DNA of 64,000 bases from Blastochloris viridis (lineage in GTDB: Bacteria; Pseudomonadota; Alphaproteobacteria; Rhizobiales; Xanthobacteraceae): positions 908,001 to 972,000 of the forward strand of contig NZ_CP012946.1 of assembly GCF_001402875.1 (NCBI RefSeq), given 5' to 3'. The notes beneath the pieces are model-generated. The model did no database searches. It was not told the DNA's origin and saw only the letters and a list, made by a program, of their open reading frames with translations. How positions within the stretch are numbered: position 1 is the first letter of the stretch; every line of letters begins with the position of its first letter. The translations under genes were made by a program, and so were the position numbers. Positions 9,940 to 18,104 of this stretch are shown here, piece by piece.

Positions 9940-10476
9940 GGTAGTCTCCAGTAAATGGGCCGGGCCGACGGCGAAGTCCGCAAGACCGGCGGCTTGGTAT
10001 TGGGTGTCCGCGGCACCACTGGCGCCGCGGGCGGTGGATTTCCTCAGTCAGCTCCGCCGAGCGCGGCGCCGGCGTCGACGCCACGGTCATTCCGAAGGAC
10101 GGGCCGGGTGGGCGAATGCTCGCCGCCGCGTCCGCCGACCGCTGCCGACCGGGCAAGAGTGAATGCGACGGCATGGCTGCTGCGGGCCGCCCCAGTCGGG
10201 CGATCCCTCAGCGAAGATCCAAAACGCACACCAACGCGCCGCATGACCGTGTCCTTTCGGCTATGCGGCTGTTGTGGGCGAACGCGATTAAGCGCCGGTT
10301 ACTAGGAAGAATTTTCCCATCGTTTGTGGCTTTGGCGCCACAGTCCGGAAACCAGCGGCCGGCGACGGGCGAGCCGCGGCTGGCGAGGGGCAGCGAGGGG
10401 GAACCGCCGTCGGACAAAAAAAGCCCCCGGCCTGAGCCGGGGGCTACGTTGCGTTGTTAACTGGTGGTTTCGGCAA
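9940..10476. other. Intergenic region between barrel genes 3 and 4, 537 bp
   Basis: It holds the promoter side of copy 3 and, at its far end, the terminator of copy 4 (10415-10445). Nothing coding is supported in between. Confidence 0.5.
10415..10445 (-). terminator. Intrinsic terminator of barrel gene copy 4
   Basis: On the minus strand AGCCCCCGGC pairs with GCCGGGGGCT around a 4-base loop and is followed by seven T residues. It lies about 30 bp past the stop of the gene at 10477-11217. The form is classical rho-independent. Confidence 0.92.
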
Positions 10477-11217
10477 TCAGTAGCGCGCTGCAACCGCCGG
10501 AGCGGGCCCGCCGAACCGATAGTTGACGCCCAGCTTGACCGTGTGGATCTGGGCCTCTTCCTTGAAGTAATAGTCGCCGACGTAGTATTCGTGGCCGCCG
10601 CCGAAGTCGATGTAGTCGTATTCGAGCTTGACCGACCAGTTCGGCGTCCACGCCCATTCGACGCCAGCGCCGAGCGTCCAGCCAGTATGGGTGTCGTCGC
10701 GGTTGTCGTAGTAGACGTCAAGGAGGTCGTAGTTGCGTCCGCCGTCGCGGCCGCCCCAGGCGGCGCCGCCCTTGGCATAGAGCAGCCAGTTGTCCCAGGC
10801 ATAGCCGATGCGGCCGGTCAGGGTGGCGATCCAGTCGACCGAGCTGCCGCGGCCGTAGTAGAAGAACGGGTCATCGATGTAATAGTCGTGGCTGGTGCCG
10901 AGGTCGGTCCAGGAGACGTCGCCTTCGACGCCGAACACCCACTGGCCGACCTGGTAGTTGAAGCCGATCTGGCCACCACCGAGGAAGCCGTTGTCGTCCT
11001 TCCCGCCGTAACCAGTGTAGGGAAAGCCGTAGTAGTCGTAATCGCTGCTTGTGTCGGCCCAGGCCCAACCGATGTGACCACCGAGATAGACGCCGGTCCA
11101 GTTGACTCCGACCGCGACAGGATAAGAGGCGACCGGCGCTGTGCGGGCGATGTCCGCCCCAAACGCGGTCCCCGTCAGCGCGGTCGAGGCGAGCAGCGCA
11201 AGTGCAAAGCGACGCAT
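10477..11217 (-). CDS. Outer-membrane beta-barrel protein, Omp25/31 family (copy 4)
   Basis: The protein is 246 residues. The signal peptide is MRRFALALLASTALTGTAFGAD. The barrel motifs are NWTGVYLGGHIGWAWADT, GFLGGGQIGFNYQVGQWVFGVEGDVSWTDLGT, GWTLGAGVEWAWTPNWSVKLEYDYIDFGGG and KLGVNYRFGG. The loops are unusually rich in Tyr and Asp (for example DYDYYGFPYTGYGG and YDNRDDTH). An upstream in-frame ATG at 11229 exists, but GGAGG sits between the two ATGs, so 11217 is the start. This is the first gene of the four-paralog array. Confidence 0.9.
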   Translation of the reverse strand: MRRFALALLASTALTGTAFGADIARTAPVASYPVAVGVNWTGVYLGGHIGWAWADTSSDYDYYGFPYTGYGGKDDNGFLGGGQIGFNYQVGQWVFGVEGDVSWTDLGTSHDYYIDDPFFYYGRGSSVDWIATLTGRIGYAWDNWLLYAKGGAAWGGRDGGRNYDLLDVYYDNRDDTHTGWTLGAGVEWAWTPNWSVKLEYDYIDFGGGHEYYVGDYYFKEEAQIHTVKLGVNYRFGGPAPAVAARY

Positions 11218-11492
11218 GTAAGCCTCCATTTAGGGTCTCCCAACCCGGGAAAAGTGGTACCACGCTGCTTCTCAACTTCGCCAGAGCCATTTAATCGGTG
11301 GTTGCAATTTCCCAGGGGGTGTTGCTCTACCGCAACAATGGACCGGTCGTTACGGCCTCCTTTGGCCGGAATTGGCGAAATGGCCGCAAATGTCCCCAGC
11401 GCTTACCCGGAATTAAGCCCGCACCGGGAACATGCCCCCTAAGCGGGACCCTCTTGCCATGGCGGTCCCAATGGGTTGGGAGCTGTCTGTCT

Positions 11493-12266
11493 ATGGATAT
11501 CGCCACCGCACTGGGTTTTGCGCTCGGCACCGGCGTCGTGCTGCTGTTGATGATGCTCGACGGCGACCTTGGTATGTTCGTCGACAAGCACGCCATCATC
11601 GTGATCTTCGGCGGCAGTACTGCGGCCACGCTGATCCGCTTTCCGCTGTCGACCATTCTTCACGGTTTGCCGATGGGGATAAGGTTCGCCTTCAACCTGC
11701 GGCGCATCACCTCCCACGATCTGGTCGAGCAGATTTCCCACCTCGCCGACGTTGCCCGCAAGCAGGGTCCGATCGGCCTGGAAAAAGAGGAGATCGAGGA
11801 CACCTTCCTTGCCAAAGGCATCCGTTACGTTGCCGACGGGTACGACAGCGACTTCATTCGCGACAATCTCGAGCGCGACCGCGACAACTTCCTCACCCAT
11901 CTGGATGAAGGCTCCAAGGTTTATCGCGGCATCGGCGACTGCGCACCGGCGTTCGGCATGGTCGGGACTCTGATCGGCATGGTGCAGATGTTCGCCAACA
12001 TGTCCGACGCCTCCAAGCTCGGGCCGTTCATGGCGGTGGCGCTGCTGGCCACGCTTTATGGCGCGGTGGTGTCCAACCTGATCTGCCTGCCGCTCGCCGA
12101 CAAGCTGCACGGCCGCCTGATCGACGAGGAAATCAACCGCTCGCTGATCATCGATGGTGTGCTGATGATCCGCGATTCAAAGAGCCCCGGCGTGGTGCGC
12201 GAGATGCTGATGGCCTACCTGCCCGAGCACAAGCGCGACGAGCTTGCCGAAGCAGCGGCCGCGTGA
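11493..12266 (+). CDS. MotA/PomA-type stator channel subunit
   Basis: The protein is 257 residues with four predicted membrane helices. MDIATALGFALGTGVVLLLMM and FGGSTAATLIRF form the first pair. A cytoplasmic region (about 70-145) has the family's charged helices (EKEEIEDTFLAKGIRYVADGYD). The second pair contains PAFGMVGTLIGMVQMFANM and VALLATLYGAVVSNLICLPLADKL. The PAFGMxGTLIGM motif supplies the Pro that coordinates ion flow in MotA/PomA. The length matches PomA better than the longer alphaproteobacterial MotA (about 290). It stands 24 bp ahead of its MotB-like partner. No flagellar genes are in the window, so the stator may drive a flagellum encoded elsewhere or another process. Confidence 0.88.
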   Translation: MDIATALGFALGTGVVLLLMMLDGDLGMFVDKHAIIVIFGGSTAATLIRFPLSTILHGLPMGIRFAFNLRRITSHDLVEQISHLADVARKQGPIGLEKEEIEDTFLAKGIRYVADGYDSDFIRDNLERDRDNFLTHLDEGSKVYRGIGDCAPAFGMVGTLIGMVQMFANMSDASKLGPFMAVALLATLYGAVVSNLICLPLADKLHGRLIDEEINRSLIIDGVLMIRDSKSPGVVREMLMAYLPEHKRDELAEAAAA

Positions 12267-12290
12267 CGACGCGAGCGGAAGGGCGAGACC

Positions 12291-13112
12291 ATGGCTAGGA
12301 AAAAAGGCGGCGCCCACGGTGGCGGTCACGGCTGGTACGTGACCTTCGCCGACCTCATGGGCTTGCTCATGATGTTCTTCGTTACGCTCACCGCGTTCTC
12401 GACGCTCGACAAGCCGAAGCTGCAGATCGTCGCCGGGTCGATGCGGGAGGCGTTCGGCACCCAGACCCAGTTTCGCACCACCGGCATGGTCGAGGTCGAC
12501 GGCCTGCCGACGCGCACGCGGCTGAAGAACGTCGGTCGGGTCGATCCCAACGACGTGTCCGACACCGCTGCACCGCACGATCCCGACCTGCCGGACAACG
12601 GCATCCGCTCGCGCGACCTCGAATTCGCGCTGGCCGCGGCCTCGCTGCGCCAGGCGCTGCAGGACCTGCCGGAAATCTCCGAGGCGTCGAAAAACGTCAT
12701 CCTGGAGGAGACCAAGCAGGGCGTGAACATCTCGCTGGTTGACCAGGACGGTCGGCCGATGTTTCCGGAAGGCATGAAGGAGCCCTTTGAGCGCGCCCGC
12801 CGCGTGCTGGCCAAGCTGTCGGTGCCGCTGAAGCAGATGCCCTACCGCATCTCCATCGCCGGCCACACCGCGGCGACGCGCACGCCGCCACGCCCGGGCT
12901 ACGGCCCATGGGACCTCTCCACCGATCGCGCCAATGCGGTGCGGCAGATCCTGGAGGAATCCGGCGTGCCGAGCTCGCAGATCTTCGCGGTCACCGGCAA
13001 GGCCGACACCGAGCCGATGTTCCCGGACGATCCCTACCTGTCGGCCAACCGCCGGGTGACTCTGACGCTGATGAAGGAAGCGCCGCCGCTGCCGCCGGGG
13101 TTCGCCCCCTGA
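12291..13112 (+). CDS. MotB/PomB-type stator anchor with OmpA-like domain
   Basis: The protein is 273 residues. A single N-terminal helix, YVTFADLMGLLMMFFVTLTAF, contains the ion-binding Asp21 that is invariant in MotB. A periplasmic linker and plug region (about 45-165) follows. The C-terminal OmpA-like peptidoglycan-binding domain has YRISIAGHTAATR, DLSTDRANAVRQILEESGV and SANRRVTLTL. It is the second gene of the stator operon with the MotA-type gene at 11493. The start ATG at 12291 fits the family. Coupling to ions (H+ or Na+) cannot be told from the sequence. Confidence 0.88.
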   Translation: MARKKGGAHGGGHGWYVTFADLMGLLMMFFVTLTAFSTLDKPKLQIVAGSMREAFGTQTQFRTTGMVEVDGLPTRTRLKNVGRVDPNDVSDTAAPHDPDLPDNGIRSRDLEFALAAASLRQALQDLPEISEASKNVILEETKQGVNISLVDQDGRPMFPEGMKEPFERARRVLAKLSVPLKQMPYRISIAGHTAATRTPPRPGYGPWDLSTDRANAVRQILEESGVPSSQIFAVTGKADTEPMFPDDPYLSANRRVTLTLMKEAPPLPPGFAP

Positions 13113-13439
13113 CGCCGCGCCGCCGGCGTCCGCGGTCACCACGGGGCTGGGGCCGATGGAGCGGGCCGGCCATGCGGGGTGGCGAAAATGTGGTGCGGCG
13201 ATGAGATTTGCCGGCCGGGCGCTGGCATTGGAGAAATTCCATTTAGATACTGCTGAGCATGTGGGCGCACATTCCCGGCGTCCGCGGATACAGATGTGGG
13301 CGTTGAGCCACAGAGCGCTTTCCGCAGGCCTGGTGCCGGGGTTGCGAGAGAAAACGCAACGGCCCAAGATGTTGGCGCGCCAGTCCGATGCAGCCGGCTC
13401 GGCCGATGAGCCTGGATCGCTGGCGCGGTGGAGGCAGGC
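13113..13439. other. Intergenic region, 327 bp
   Basis: No gene or clear structural element is visible between the stator operon and the rhodanese gene, apart from the GGAGGCAGGC ribosome-binding site just before 13440. Confidence 0.5.
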
Positions 13440-13778
13440 ATGACCAGCCACGATCCGCGCCGCGTGCGCGATCTCGATCCCGATGCCGTCGCCGATGCCC
13501 TCGCCGCTGGCGACTGTGTGCTGGTGGACGTGCGCGAGCCGGCCGAGATTGCCCGCGGCATCATCGAAGGGGCGGTGACGATGCCGCTGTCGACGTTCGA
13601 CCCGACGCAGATCGTCGTGCCGGCCGGATGCAACGTGGTGTTCTACTGTGCGGCGGGCGTGCGCTCGGTGCGGGCGGCGCAGGTGGCGCAGGCGGCGGGG
13701 TTCTCCTACGACGCTCATCTCGCCGGCGGCGTGAAGGCGTGGCTCCAGGCCGGCAGGGCGGTCGTTGTGCCATCGTGA
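13440..13778 (+). CDS. Single-domain rhodanese-like sulfurtransferase
   Basis: The protein is 112 residues and has one rhodanese domain. CVLVDVREPAEIARGIIEGAVTMPL is the domain entry, and the active-site loop CAAGVRS has the nucleophilic Cys70. GGVKAWLQAG is the usual C-terminal signature. A very strong ribosome-binding site (GGAGGCAGG) precedes the ATG at 13440. A GTG at 13428 would overlap that site and was rejected. Small rhodaneses of this type transfer sulfane sulfur to cyanide or protein thiols, and the physiological acceptor is unknown. No signal peptide is present, so it is cytoplasmic. Confidence 0.9.
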   Translation: MTSHDPRRVRDLDPDAVADALAAGDCVLVDVREPAEIARGIIEGAVTMPLSTFDPTQIVVPAGCNVVFYCAAGVRSVRAAQVAQAAGFSYDAHLAGGVKAWLQAGRAVVVPS

Positions 13779-13956
13779 CGCGGAGATGCGGCGCGACCGC
13801 CGCCGATCGCGCGGTTCGGTTGCGGATTTTCACGGAATATTTGATTTCAGGCGGCAAAATCCGCCAGCCTCAACGACCCGGCGCGTCGGTGACCGGGACC
13901 GCTGGTGCAACATGATACGAAATGCGGCCGATCAGGCCGGCGTTTCATCGTGTGGT

Positions 13957-14021
13957 TGCCGGAAATCCTCGTTCGACCAAGGATTTTTTGGCGAGGTCGT
14001 TTCCGGGATCACCCCTGATCG
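13957..14021. repeat. Dispersed 65-bp intergenic repeat, copy A
   Basis: Shared blocks with copy B (22161-22225) are GCCGGAAATC, CAAGG, a T-run, GGC and GGGATCACC followed by GATCG. Copy C (23921-23970) shares the central part. It lies just upstream of the 3-hydroxyacyl-CoA dehydrogenase gene. The function is unknown. Confidence 0.5.
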
Positions 14022-14059
14022 ACCGGAAACCTTATGAGGTCCACCGCGGAGAAGCTGCG

Positions 14060-15214
14060 ATGATCACGCGACGTCTTGCTATCGTGGGTGCCGGCTCCAT
14101 CGGCACCGGCATCGCGATCAACGCCGCCCACCACGGCGTTCATGTCGTGTTGATCGACACCAGCGCCGCGATCGCCGAGCGCGCCAAGCGCCGCGCCGCC
14201 GAGGTGTTCAGCCGCTTCGTTAGCAACAACGGCATGAAGGAGCGCGAGCGCGCCGCCGCGCTGTCGCGGATAGAACCCAGCACCAGCATCGCCGACGTCA
14301 CCCGCGCCGACGTGGTGATCGAGTCGGTCTACGAGTCATTCGCGGTGAAGGCGGCGGTGTTCGACGAGATCTCGCGCTTCGCCCAACCAGACGCGCTGAT
14401 CGCCACCAACACCAGCGGGCTCAGGGTGTCGCGGCTCGCCGCCCACGTCGCCAATCCCGGACGGTTCCTGGGGCTGCATTTCTTCTCGCCGGCCGAGATC
14501 AACCCGGTGGTCGAATTGGTCAGCGCCGAGCGCACCACCGGGGAGACCGCGGACCTGGCGCGGGCGCTGCTGCAGGCCACCCGGCGGGTGGTGCTGCCCT
14601 GCAAGGATTCGCCGGGCTTTGCGCTCAACCGCTTCTTCTGCGCCTACAGCAACGAGGCCGCCCGCCTGCTCGGCGAGCGGGTCGGCACCGTCGGCGAGAT
14701 CGAGCGCGCCGCGGAGGATGCGTTCGACGCCGCCGCCGGGCCGTTCCGGGTGTTGAACCTGATCAAGCCGGGCATCAATCTCGACGCCATCCGCAATCTC
14801 GCCGAGCTCGGGGCGTTCTACGCGCCGGCGCCGAAGATGGTGGAGATCGGCGAGACCGGCGGCACGTTCGAGGTCGACCGGCCGCTGGCACCGATGGACG
14901 AGGTCCAGTACGACACCGTGATCCGCCGCGTGCGCGGCGCCACCTTCCTGGCGGTGCTGCAGGAGCTGGACGAGGAGGTCGCCGACGCCCGCGTCCTCGA
15001 TACCGGCGCCAAGCTGGCGTTCAAGTTCTCCCGGCCGCCCTGCGCGCTGATGGACAGCCTTGGCCGCCGCGCGGTGGAAGCGCTGGTGGCGCCGTTCGTG
15101 GCACGCTACGGCGTGGCGATGCCGGTCAGCATCGCCCTGGTCGGCCGGCTGGCTACCGACCGCACCATGGTGCGCGACGGGGCGACGCGGGTGCAAGGCC
15201 GCAGCGCGTCTTAA
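14060..15214 (+). CDS. 3-hydroxyacyl-CoA dehydrogenase, NAD-binding
   Basis: The protein is 384 residues. The Rossmann motif GAGSIGTG starts at residue 10. IATNTSGLRVSRLA, the catalytic-His motif GLHFFSPAEINPVVELV and SPGFALNRFF are characteristic of the 3-hydroxyacyl-CoA (or 3-hydroxybutyryl-CoA) dehydrogenase family. The protein is about 80-100 residues longer than the usual stand-alone enzyme, with an extended C-terminal half. No crotonase domain is attached. The ATG at 14060 was chosen for GGAGAAG upstream. An open frame reaches further upstream but covers the repeat at 13957. The likely role is fatty-acid or branched-chain acid oxidation, and the exact substrate is unclear. Confidence 0.88.
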   Translation: MITRRLAIVGAGSIGTGIAINAAHHGVHVVLIDTSAAIAERAKRRAAEVFSRFVSNNGMKERERAAALSRIEPSTSIADVTRADVVIESVYESFAVKAAVFDEISRFAQPDALIATNTSGLRVSRLAAHVANPGRFLGLHFFSPAEINPVVELVSAERTTGETADLARALLQATRRVVLPCKDSPGFALNRFFCAYSNEAARLLGERVGTVGEIERAAEDAFDAAAGPFRVLNLIKPGINLDAIRNLAELGAFYAPAPKMVEIGETGGTFEVDRPLAPMDEVQYDTVIRRVRGATFLAVLQELDEEVADARVLDTGAKLAFKFSRPPCALMDSLGRRAVEALVAPFVARYGVAMPVSIALVGRLATDRTMVRDGATRVQGRSAS

Positions 15215-15328
15215 TATACCGCGACGCCGATGAAATCCCCTTCGCCAACTGATGTCGGCGCAGGCGCGCAGGACGGATTCCTTCGGAGACGCGGTATACC
15301 AGTGGCCCTGATGAGCGACCTTTCTCGG

Positions 15329-15440
15329 CCTCATGCTGAGGAGGCTGCGCAGCAGCCGTCTCGAAGCATGGGCCGAAGGCCGCCGTCAGCGTCGCCTCAT
15401 CCTTCGAGACGCGGTCTTGCGACCGCTCCTCAGGATGAGG
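15329..15440. repeat. Intergenic palindromic repeat
   Basis: The stretch starts CCTCATGCTGAGG and ends CCTCAGGATGAGG, with TCTCGAAGCATGG and CATCCTTCGAGACGC inside, so it can fold into a long imperfect hairpin. This layout is familiar from intergenic repeats of Bradyrhizobium-like genomes. It fills most of the gap between the dehydrogenase gene and the retropepsin gene. Confidence 0.65.
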
Positions 15441-15501
15441 CGAGCTGGCGTCGGTGAAAGCTGCGATCGGAACCGGCGGCCGGCTGGCGCCGCGGTTGAT
15501 C

Positions 15502-16224
15502 TCAGCTGCTCGGGCGGCCGCGCAGCACCAGGCGGTCGCCGCGCACCTCGTAGGAGTCCAGCCGGTTGAGGAAGGTCATGCCGAGCAGGCTGGTCTTCAG
15601 GCTGTTGCCGGATTCGGCCACTAGAGCCGGCACGCGGCGGGCGACGATGTCGCCGACGGTGAGTTTCTCGATCACGATCGAGGCGGCCTTGGTGCGGCCG
15701 TTGGCGGTTTCCACCACCACGTCGTAGCGCAGGAAGTCGAGCGGCAGCCCGGCGGCCTTGGCGGCGTCGACCGTCAGCACCACCGCGGTGGCGCCGGTGT
15801 CGACGATCATCGGCACCCGGCGGCCGTTGACGTCGGCCCTCACCGTGAAGTCGCCGCTGCGGGTGCGCGTCAGCTCTACCTGCGGCGCCTCGCCCGGATT
15901 GCCGGTGAGCGTGCTGGGCAGGGTCCAGCCCACCACGCGGTGGCCGAGGCCCAGCAGGTCGGCACGGTAGTTGTAGGCAAACGCGATCACGCTGGCGAGG
16001 CCGACCCACACCAGGATGGTGCGCAGGGCGTCGATCAGCTGGCCGCGGTAGATCAGGAACACCAGGGCGCCGATCGCCACCACCAGCGAGGCGCGCCAGG
16101 TCACGTCGGCGATTTCGGTGAACGGCACCCCGCCGATCTCGCCGACCTGGTTGCGCGCGCCGAAGGCAAGAATCAACGCGGCGACCGCCGCCACCAGCAC
16201 GGCAAGGGGACGAGCGGCGGTCAC
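15502..16224 (-). CDS. Membrane-anchored retropepsin-like aspartic protease (TIGR02281 type)
   Basis: The protein is 240 residues. Three hydrophobic segments (about 7-22, 44-58 and 68-86) precede a periplasmic-type retropepsin domain with IVDTGATAVVLT (catalytic Asp142) and the C-terminal SLLGMTFLNRLDSYEV. This is the clan AA aspartic protease architecture common in alphaproteobacteria. The start is a GTG at 16224 with GAGG seven bases upstream, and it overlaps the TGA of the DUF1289 gene (GTGA), so the two are translationally coupled. The natural substrate is unknown. Confidence 0.88.
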   Translation of the reverse strand: MTAARPLAVLVAAVAALILAFGARNQVGEIGGVPFTEIADVTWRASLVVAIGALVFLIYRGQLIDALRTILVWVGLASVIAFAYNYRADLLGLGHRVVGWTLPSTLTGNPGEAPQVELTRTRSGDFTVRADVNGRRVPMIVDTGATAVVLTVDAAKAAGLPLDFLRYDVVVETANGRTKAASIVIEKLTVGDIVARRVPALVAESGNSLKTSLLGMTFLNRLDSYEVRGDRLVLRGRPSS

Positions 16225-16409
16225 GGCACAGCCTCATCGCGGCCGAGCCGGGCGAGGCGCTCGGGCAGCACTGCCATCACCCGGTCGCGTTCGGCTTGAG
16301 ACATGGATTTCCAGCAGGCGATCTCGTCGAGGGTGCGGCCGCAGCCGATGCACAGCTTCGCGGCGGGGTCGAGGGTGCAGACCTTGGTGCAGGGGCTGGC
16401 GAGCGTCAT
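16221..16409 (-). CDS. DUF1289 small Cys-rich protein
   Basis: The protein is 62 residues. SPCTKVCTLDPAAKLCIGCGRTLDEIACWKSMS carries the conserved cysteines of DUF1289, which probably bind metal. The domain is usually a short stand-alone protein, as here. The ATG at 16409 places the SPC motif near the N-terminus. ATG 16439 would add ten residues. Its stop overlaps the start of the retropepsin gene by four bases. Its upstream region is interrupted 72 bp away by the ISAs1-family element, which may have changed its promoter. Confidence 0.85.
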   Translation of the reverse strand: MTLASPCTKVCTLDPAAKLCIGCGRTLDEIACWKSMSQAERDRVMAVLPERLARLGRDEAVP

Positions 16410-16470
16410 CGGAGAGTCCGGAGAATTCCGCGCGACCATACCCGCTGCGCGCCGGAGCGCAATCGCGGCG

Positions 16471-16480
16471 ATTGTGGGTC
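16471..16480. repeat. Target-site duplication, left copy
   Basis: ATTGTGGGTC directly abuts the left inverted repeat of the insertion sequence and is repeated exactly at 17767-17776. Ten base pairs fits the ISAs1 family. Confidence 0.92.
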
Positions 16481-16504
16481 CAGGGCGCCGAACTCGGGTT
16501 AACG
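16481..16504. repeat. Left terminal inverted repeat of the IS
   Basis: The 24-bp end begins CAGGGC and ends GGGTTAACG. It pairs with 17743-17766 with three mismatches. Confidence 0.92.
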
Positions 16505-16563
16505 GCGGTTTCGGGGTTGCGGAAGGTCTGATTCGATGAGGGGCCTCGATTCGGAGCCCCGCC

Positions 16564-17748
16564 ATGAGCCTTGATGGCCTGAGCCTTGATGCCCTGCTTG
16601 TCCCTGAGAAGTCGCGCCTGAAGGTGCTGCTCGACCACCTGTCGGTGATCGAGGACCCACGCGAGGCGTGGCGGGTGGCTCACCCGCTGCCGGAGGTGCT
16701 GCTACTGGTGGTGTGCGGCACCTTGGCGGACTGCGACGACTACGAGGGAATCGCCGAGTGGGGCGAGACGCATCTGTCGTTTCTGCGCCGCTTCCTGCCC
16801 TACCACCACGGGGTTCCGGGGGCGCGTTGGCTGACCCTGCTGATGAACCGCATCGACCCGGACCTGTTCGCGGCAGCGTTCACGGCGTGGGTTCGGGAGA
16901 GCTGGCCGGATCGCCCGGACCTGGTGGCGATCGACGGCAAGACCTCGCGGCGCAGCCACGACCGCGGGGCCGGCAAGGCGCCGCTCCATCTCGTCTCGGC
17001 GTTCGCCACCACCCGCCGCCTGGTGCTCGGCCAGGAGGCGGTCGCCGACAAGAGCAGCGAGACCACGGCGATCCCCCTCCTGATCGAGCGGCTCGCCGCC
17101 GCCGGCGGCCTCGACGGCACCCTGATCTCGATCGACGCCATCGCCACCAATCCGACCATCGCCACCGCCATCCGAGGCGCCAAGGCCGACTATCTGCTCG
17201 CCGTGAAGGCCAACCAGCCGACCCTGCGGGCCGAGATCGAGAGCTTCTTCGCCGAGACGCCCGCGGCCGAGACCGAGAGCGTCACCGACCTCGACAAGGG
17301 CCATGGCCGCATCGAGAGCCGCACCGTCACGGTTGCCCGCGAGGTCGATTGGCTGAAGGGGGACCGGCGTTTTCCCGGCGAATTGCGGCTGCCCGACGTC
17401 GCCACCATCGTGCGCGTCGCATCGCGCGCCGAGCTCGCCGACCGCTGCCGTTTCGAGACCCGATACTACGTCTCCTCGGCCGCGCTCTCGGCAACCGCTG
17501 CCGCCGAGGCCGTGCGAAGCCACTGGGCGATCGAGAACAGCCTGCACTGGGTCCTCGACGTCACCTTCGGCGACGACCAGTCCCGCCTGCGCAAGGGACA
17601 CGGCGCCAGGAACATGGCTGTCGTCCGCCACTTCGCCTTCAATCTCCTACGCGCCGTCACCGACAAGAAAAGCCTCAGGCTCAGGCGAAAGCGCGCCGGT
17701 TGGGACCCCGAATACTGTGCTCAAGTCCTCGGACACAGGACGCGTTAA
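16564..17748 (+). CDS. ISAs1-family transposase
   Basis: The protein is 394 residues. The N-terminal DDE_Tnp_1-associated domain includes HPLPEVLLLVVCGTLADCDDYEGIAEWG. The catalytic domain carries LVAIDGKTSRRS (first Asp), ISIDAIATNP (second Asp), ADYLLAVKANQ and HWAIENSLHWVLDVTFGDD (Glu). The C-terminal MAVVRHFAFNLLR is typical. The frame is full length and unbroken, and its TAA stop lies inside the right inverted repeat. The enzyme is expected to move the element by cut-and-paste. Confidence 0.96.
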   Translation: MSLDGLSLDALLVPEKSRLKVLLDHLSVIEDPREAWRVAHPLPEVLLLVVCGTLADCDDYEGIAEWGETHLSFLRRFLPYHHGVPGARWLTLLMNRIDPDLFAAAFTAWVRESWPDRPDLVAIDGKTSRRSHDRGAGKAPLHLVSAFATTRRLVLGQEAVADKSSETTAIPLLIERLAAAGGLDGTLISIDAIATNPTIATAIRGAKADYLLAVKANQPTLRAEIESFFAETPAAETESVTDLDKGHGRIESRTVTVAREVDWLKGDRRFPGELRLPDVATIVRVASRAELADRCRFETRYYVSSAALSATAAAEAVRSHWAIENSLHWVLDVTFGDDQSRLRKGHGARNMAVVRHFAFNLLRAVTDKKSLRLRRKRAGWDPEYCAQVLGHRTR

Positions 17749-17766
17749 CCCGGATTCGGTGCCCTG
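17743..17766. repeat. Right terminal inverted repeat of the IS
   Basis: This is the reverse-complement partner of 16481-16504 (21 of 24 matches). It contains the transposase stop codon. Confidence 0.92.
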
Positions 17767-17776
17767 ATTGTGGGTC
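17767..17776. repeat. Target-site duplication, right copy
   Basis: ATTGTGGGTC directly follows the right inverted repeat and is identical to 16471-16480. Confidence 0.92.
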
Positions 17777-18104
17777 TGGTTCGAGGCAGCGGCCGGTGCC
17801 GCGGCGCCGGCCCGGAGCCATGCAATCCTGCACGGGCGAGCCGCCTTGCGTCCCGTTCGCACCCGCGATAGGTCCTCCGGCACCCGTCTTCCGGGGAACC
17901 GGATGCCGTGCGCCGGGCGGCTTTTGCGCCGGGCGGCGTGCTTTCGGCATCGTCGGCCGGCCGATTCGGATGTGACGGCGCCAGCCGCCGCGGGGCCTCC
18001 TCGCCGGCGGACCGGCGGCCGCACCCCCGGCGCCGCACCGTCTCGACGACGCGCGGCAGGCGGGCTGCGGTCGACCTCCAACCCTCTGCTGGAAGTAAAG
18101 TCGA
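17777..18104. other. Region upstream of cobT, 328 bp
   Basis: This GC-rich sequence has no gene I can support. A cobalamin riboswitch was sought because cobT follows. A GGGAACCGG stretch is present, but the conserved B12-box GCCACTG and the CGCAACTG block are absent, so none is called. The left end is the junction left by the insertion sequence. Confidence 0.5.

Larger units (their letters stand above)
16481..17766 (+). mobile_element. ISAs1-family insertion sequence, intact, 1286 bp
   Basis: The element is bounded by 24-bp inverted repeats (16481-16504 and 17743-17766) that match at 21 of 24 positions and begin CAGGGC. It contains one full-length transposase gene and is flanked by a perfect 10-bp duplication. 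The untouched duplication and intact reading frame suggest recent insertion. It sits between the divergent DUF1289 and cobT genes and does not interrupt a gene. Confidence 0.95.

Noticed and set aside
17777..18104. Cobalamin riboswitch upstream of cobT
   Set aside because: A GGGAACCGG stretch suggested it, but the GCCACTG B12 box and other conserved blocks are missing.
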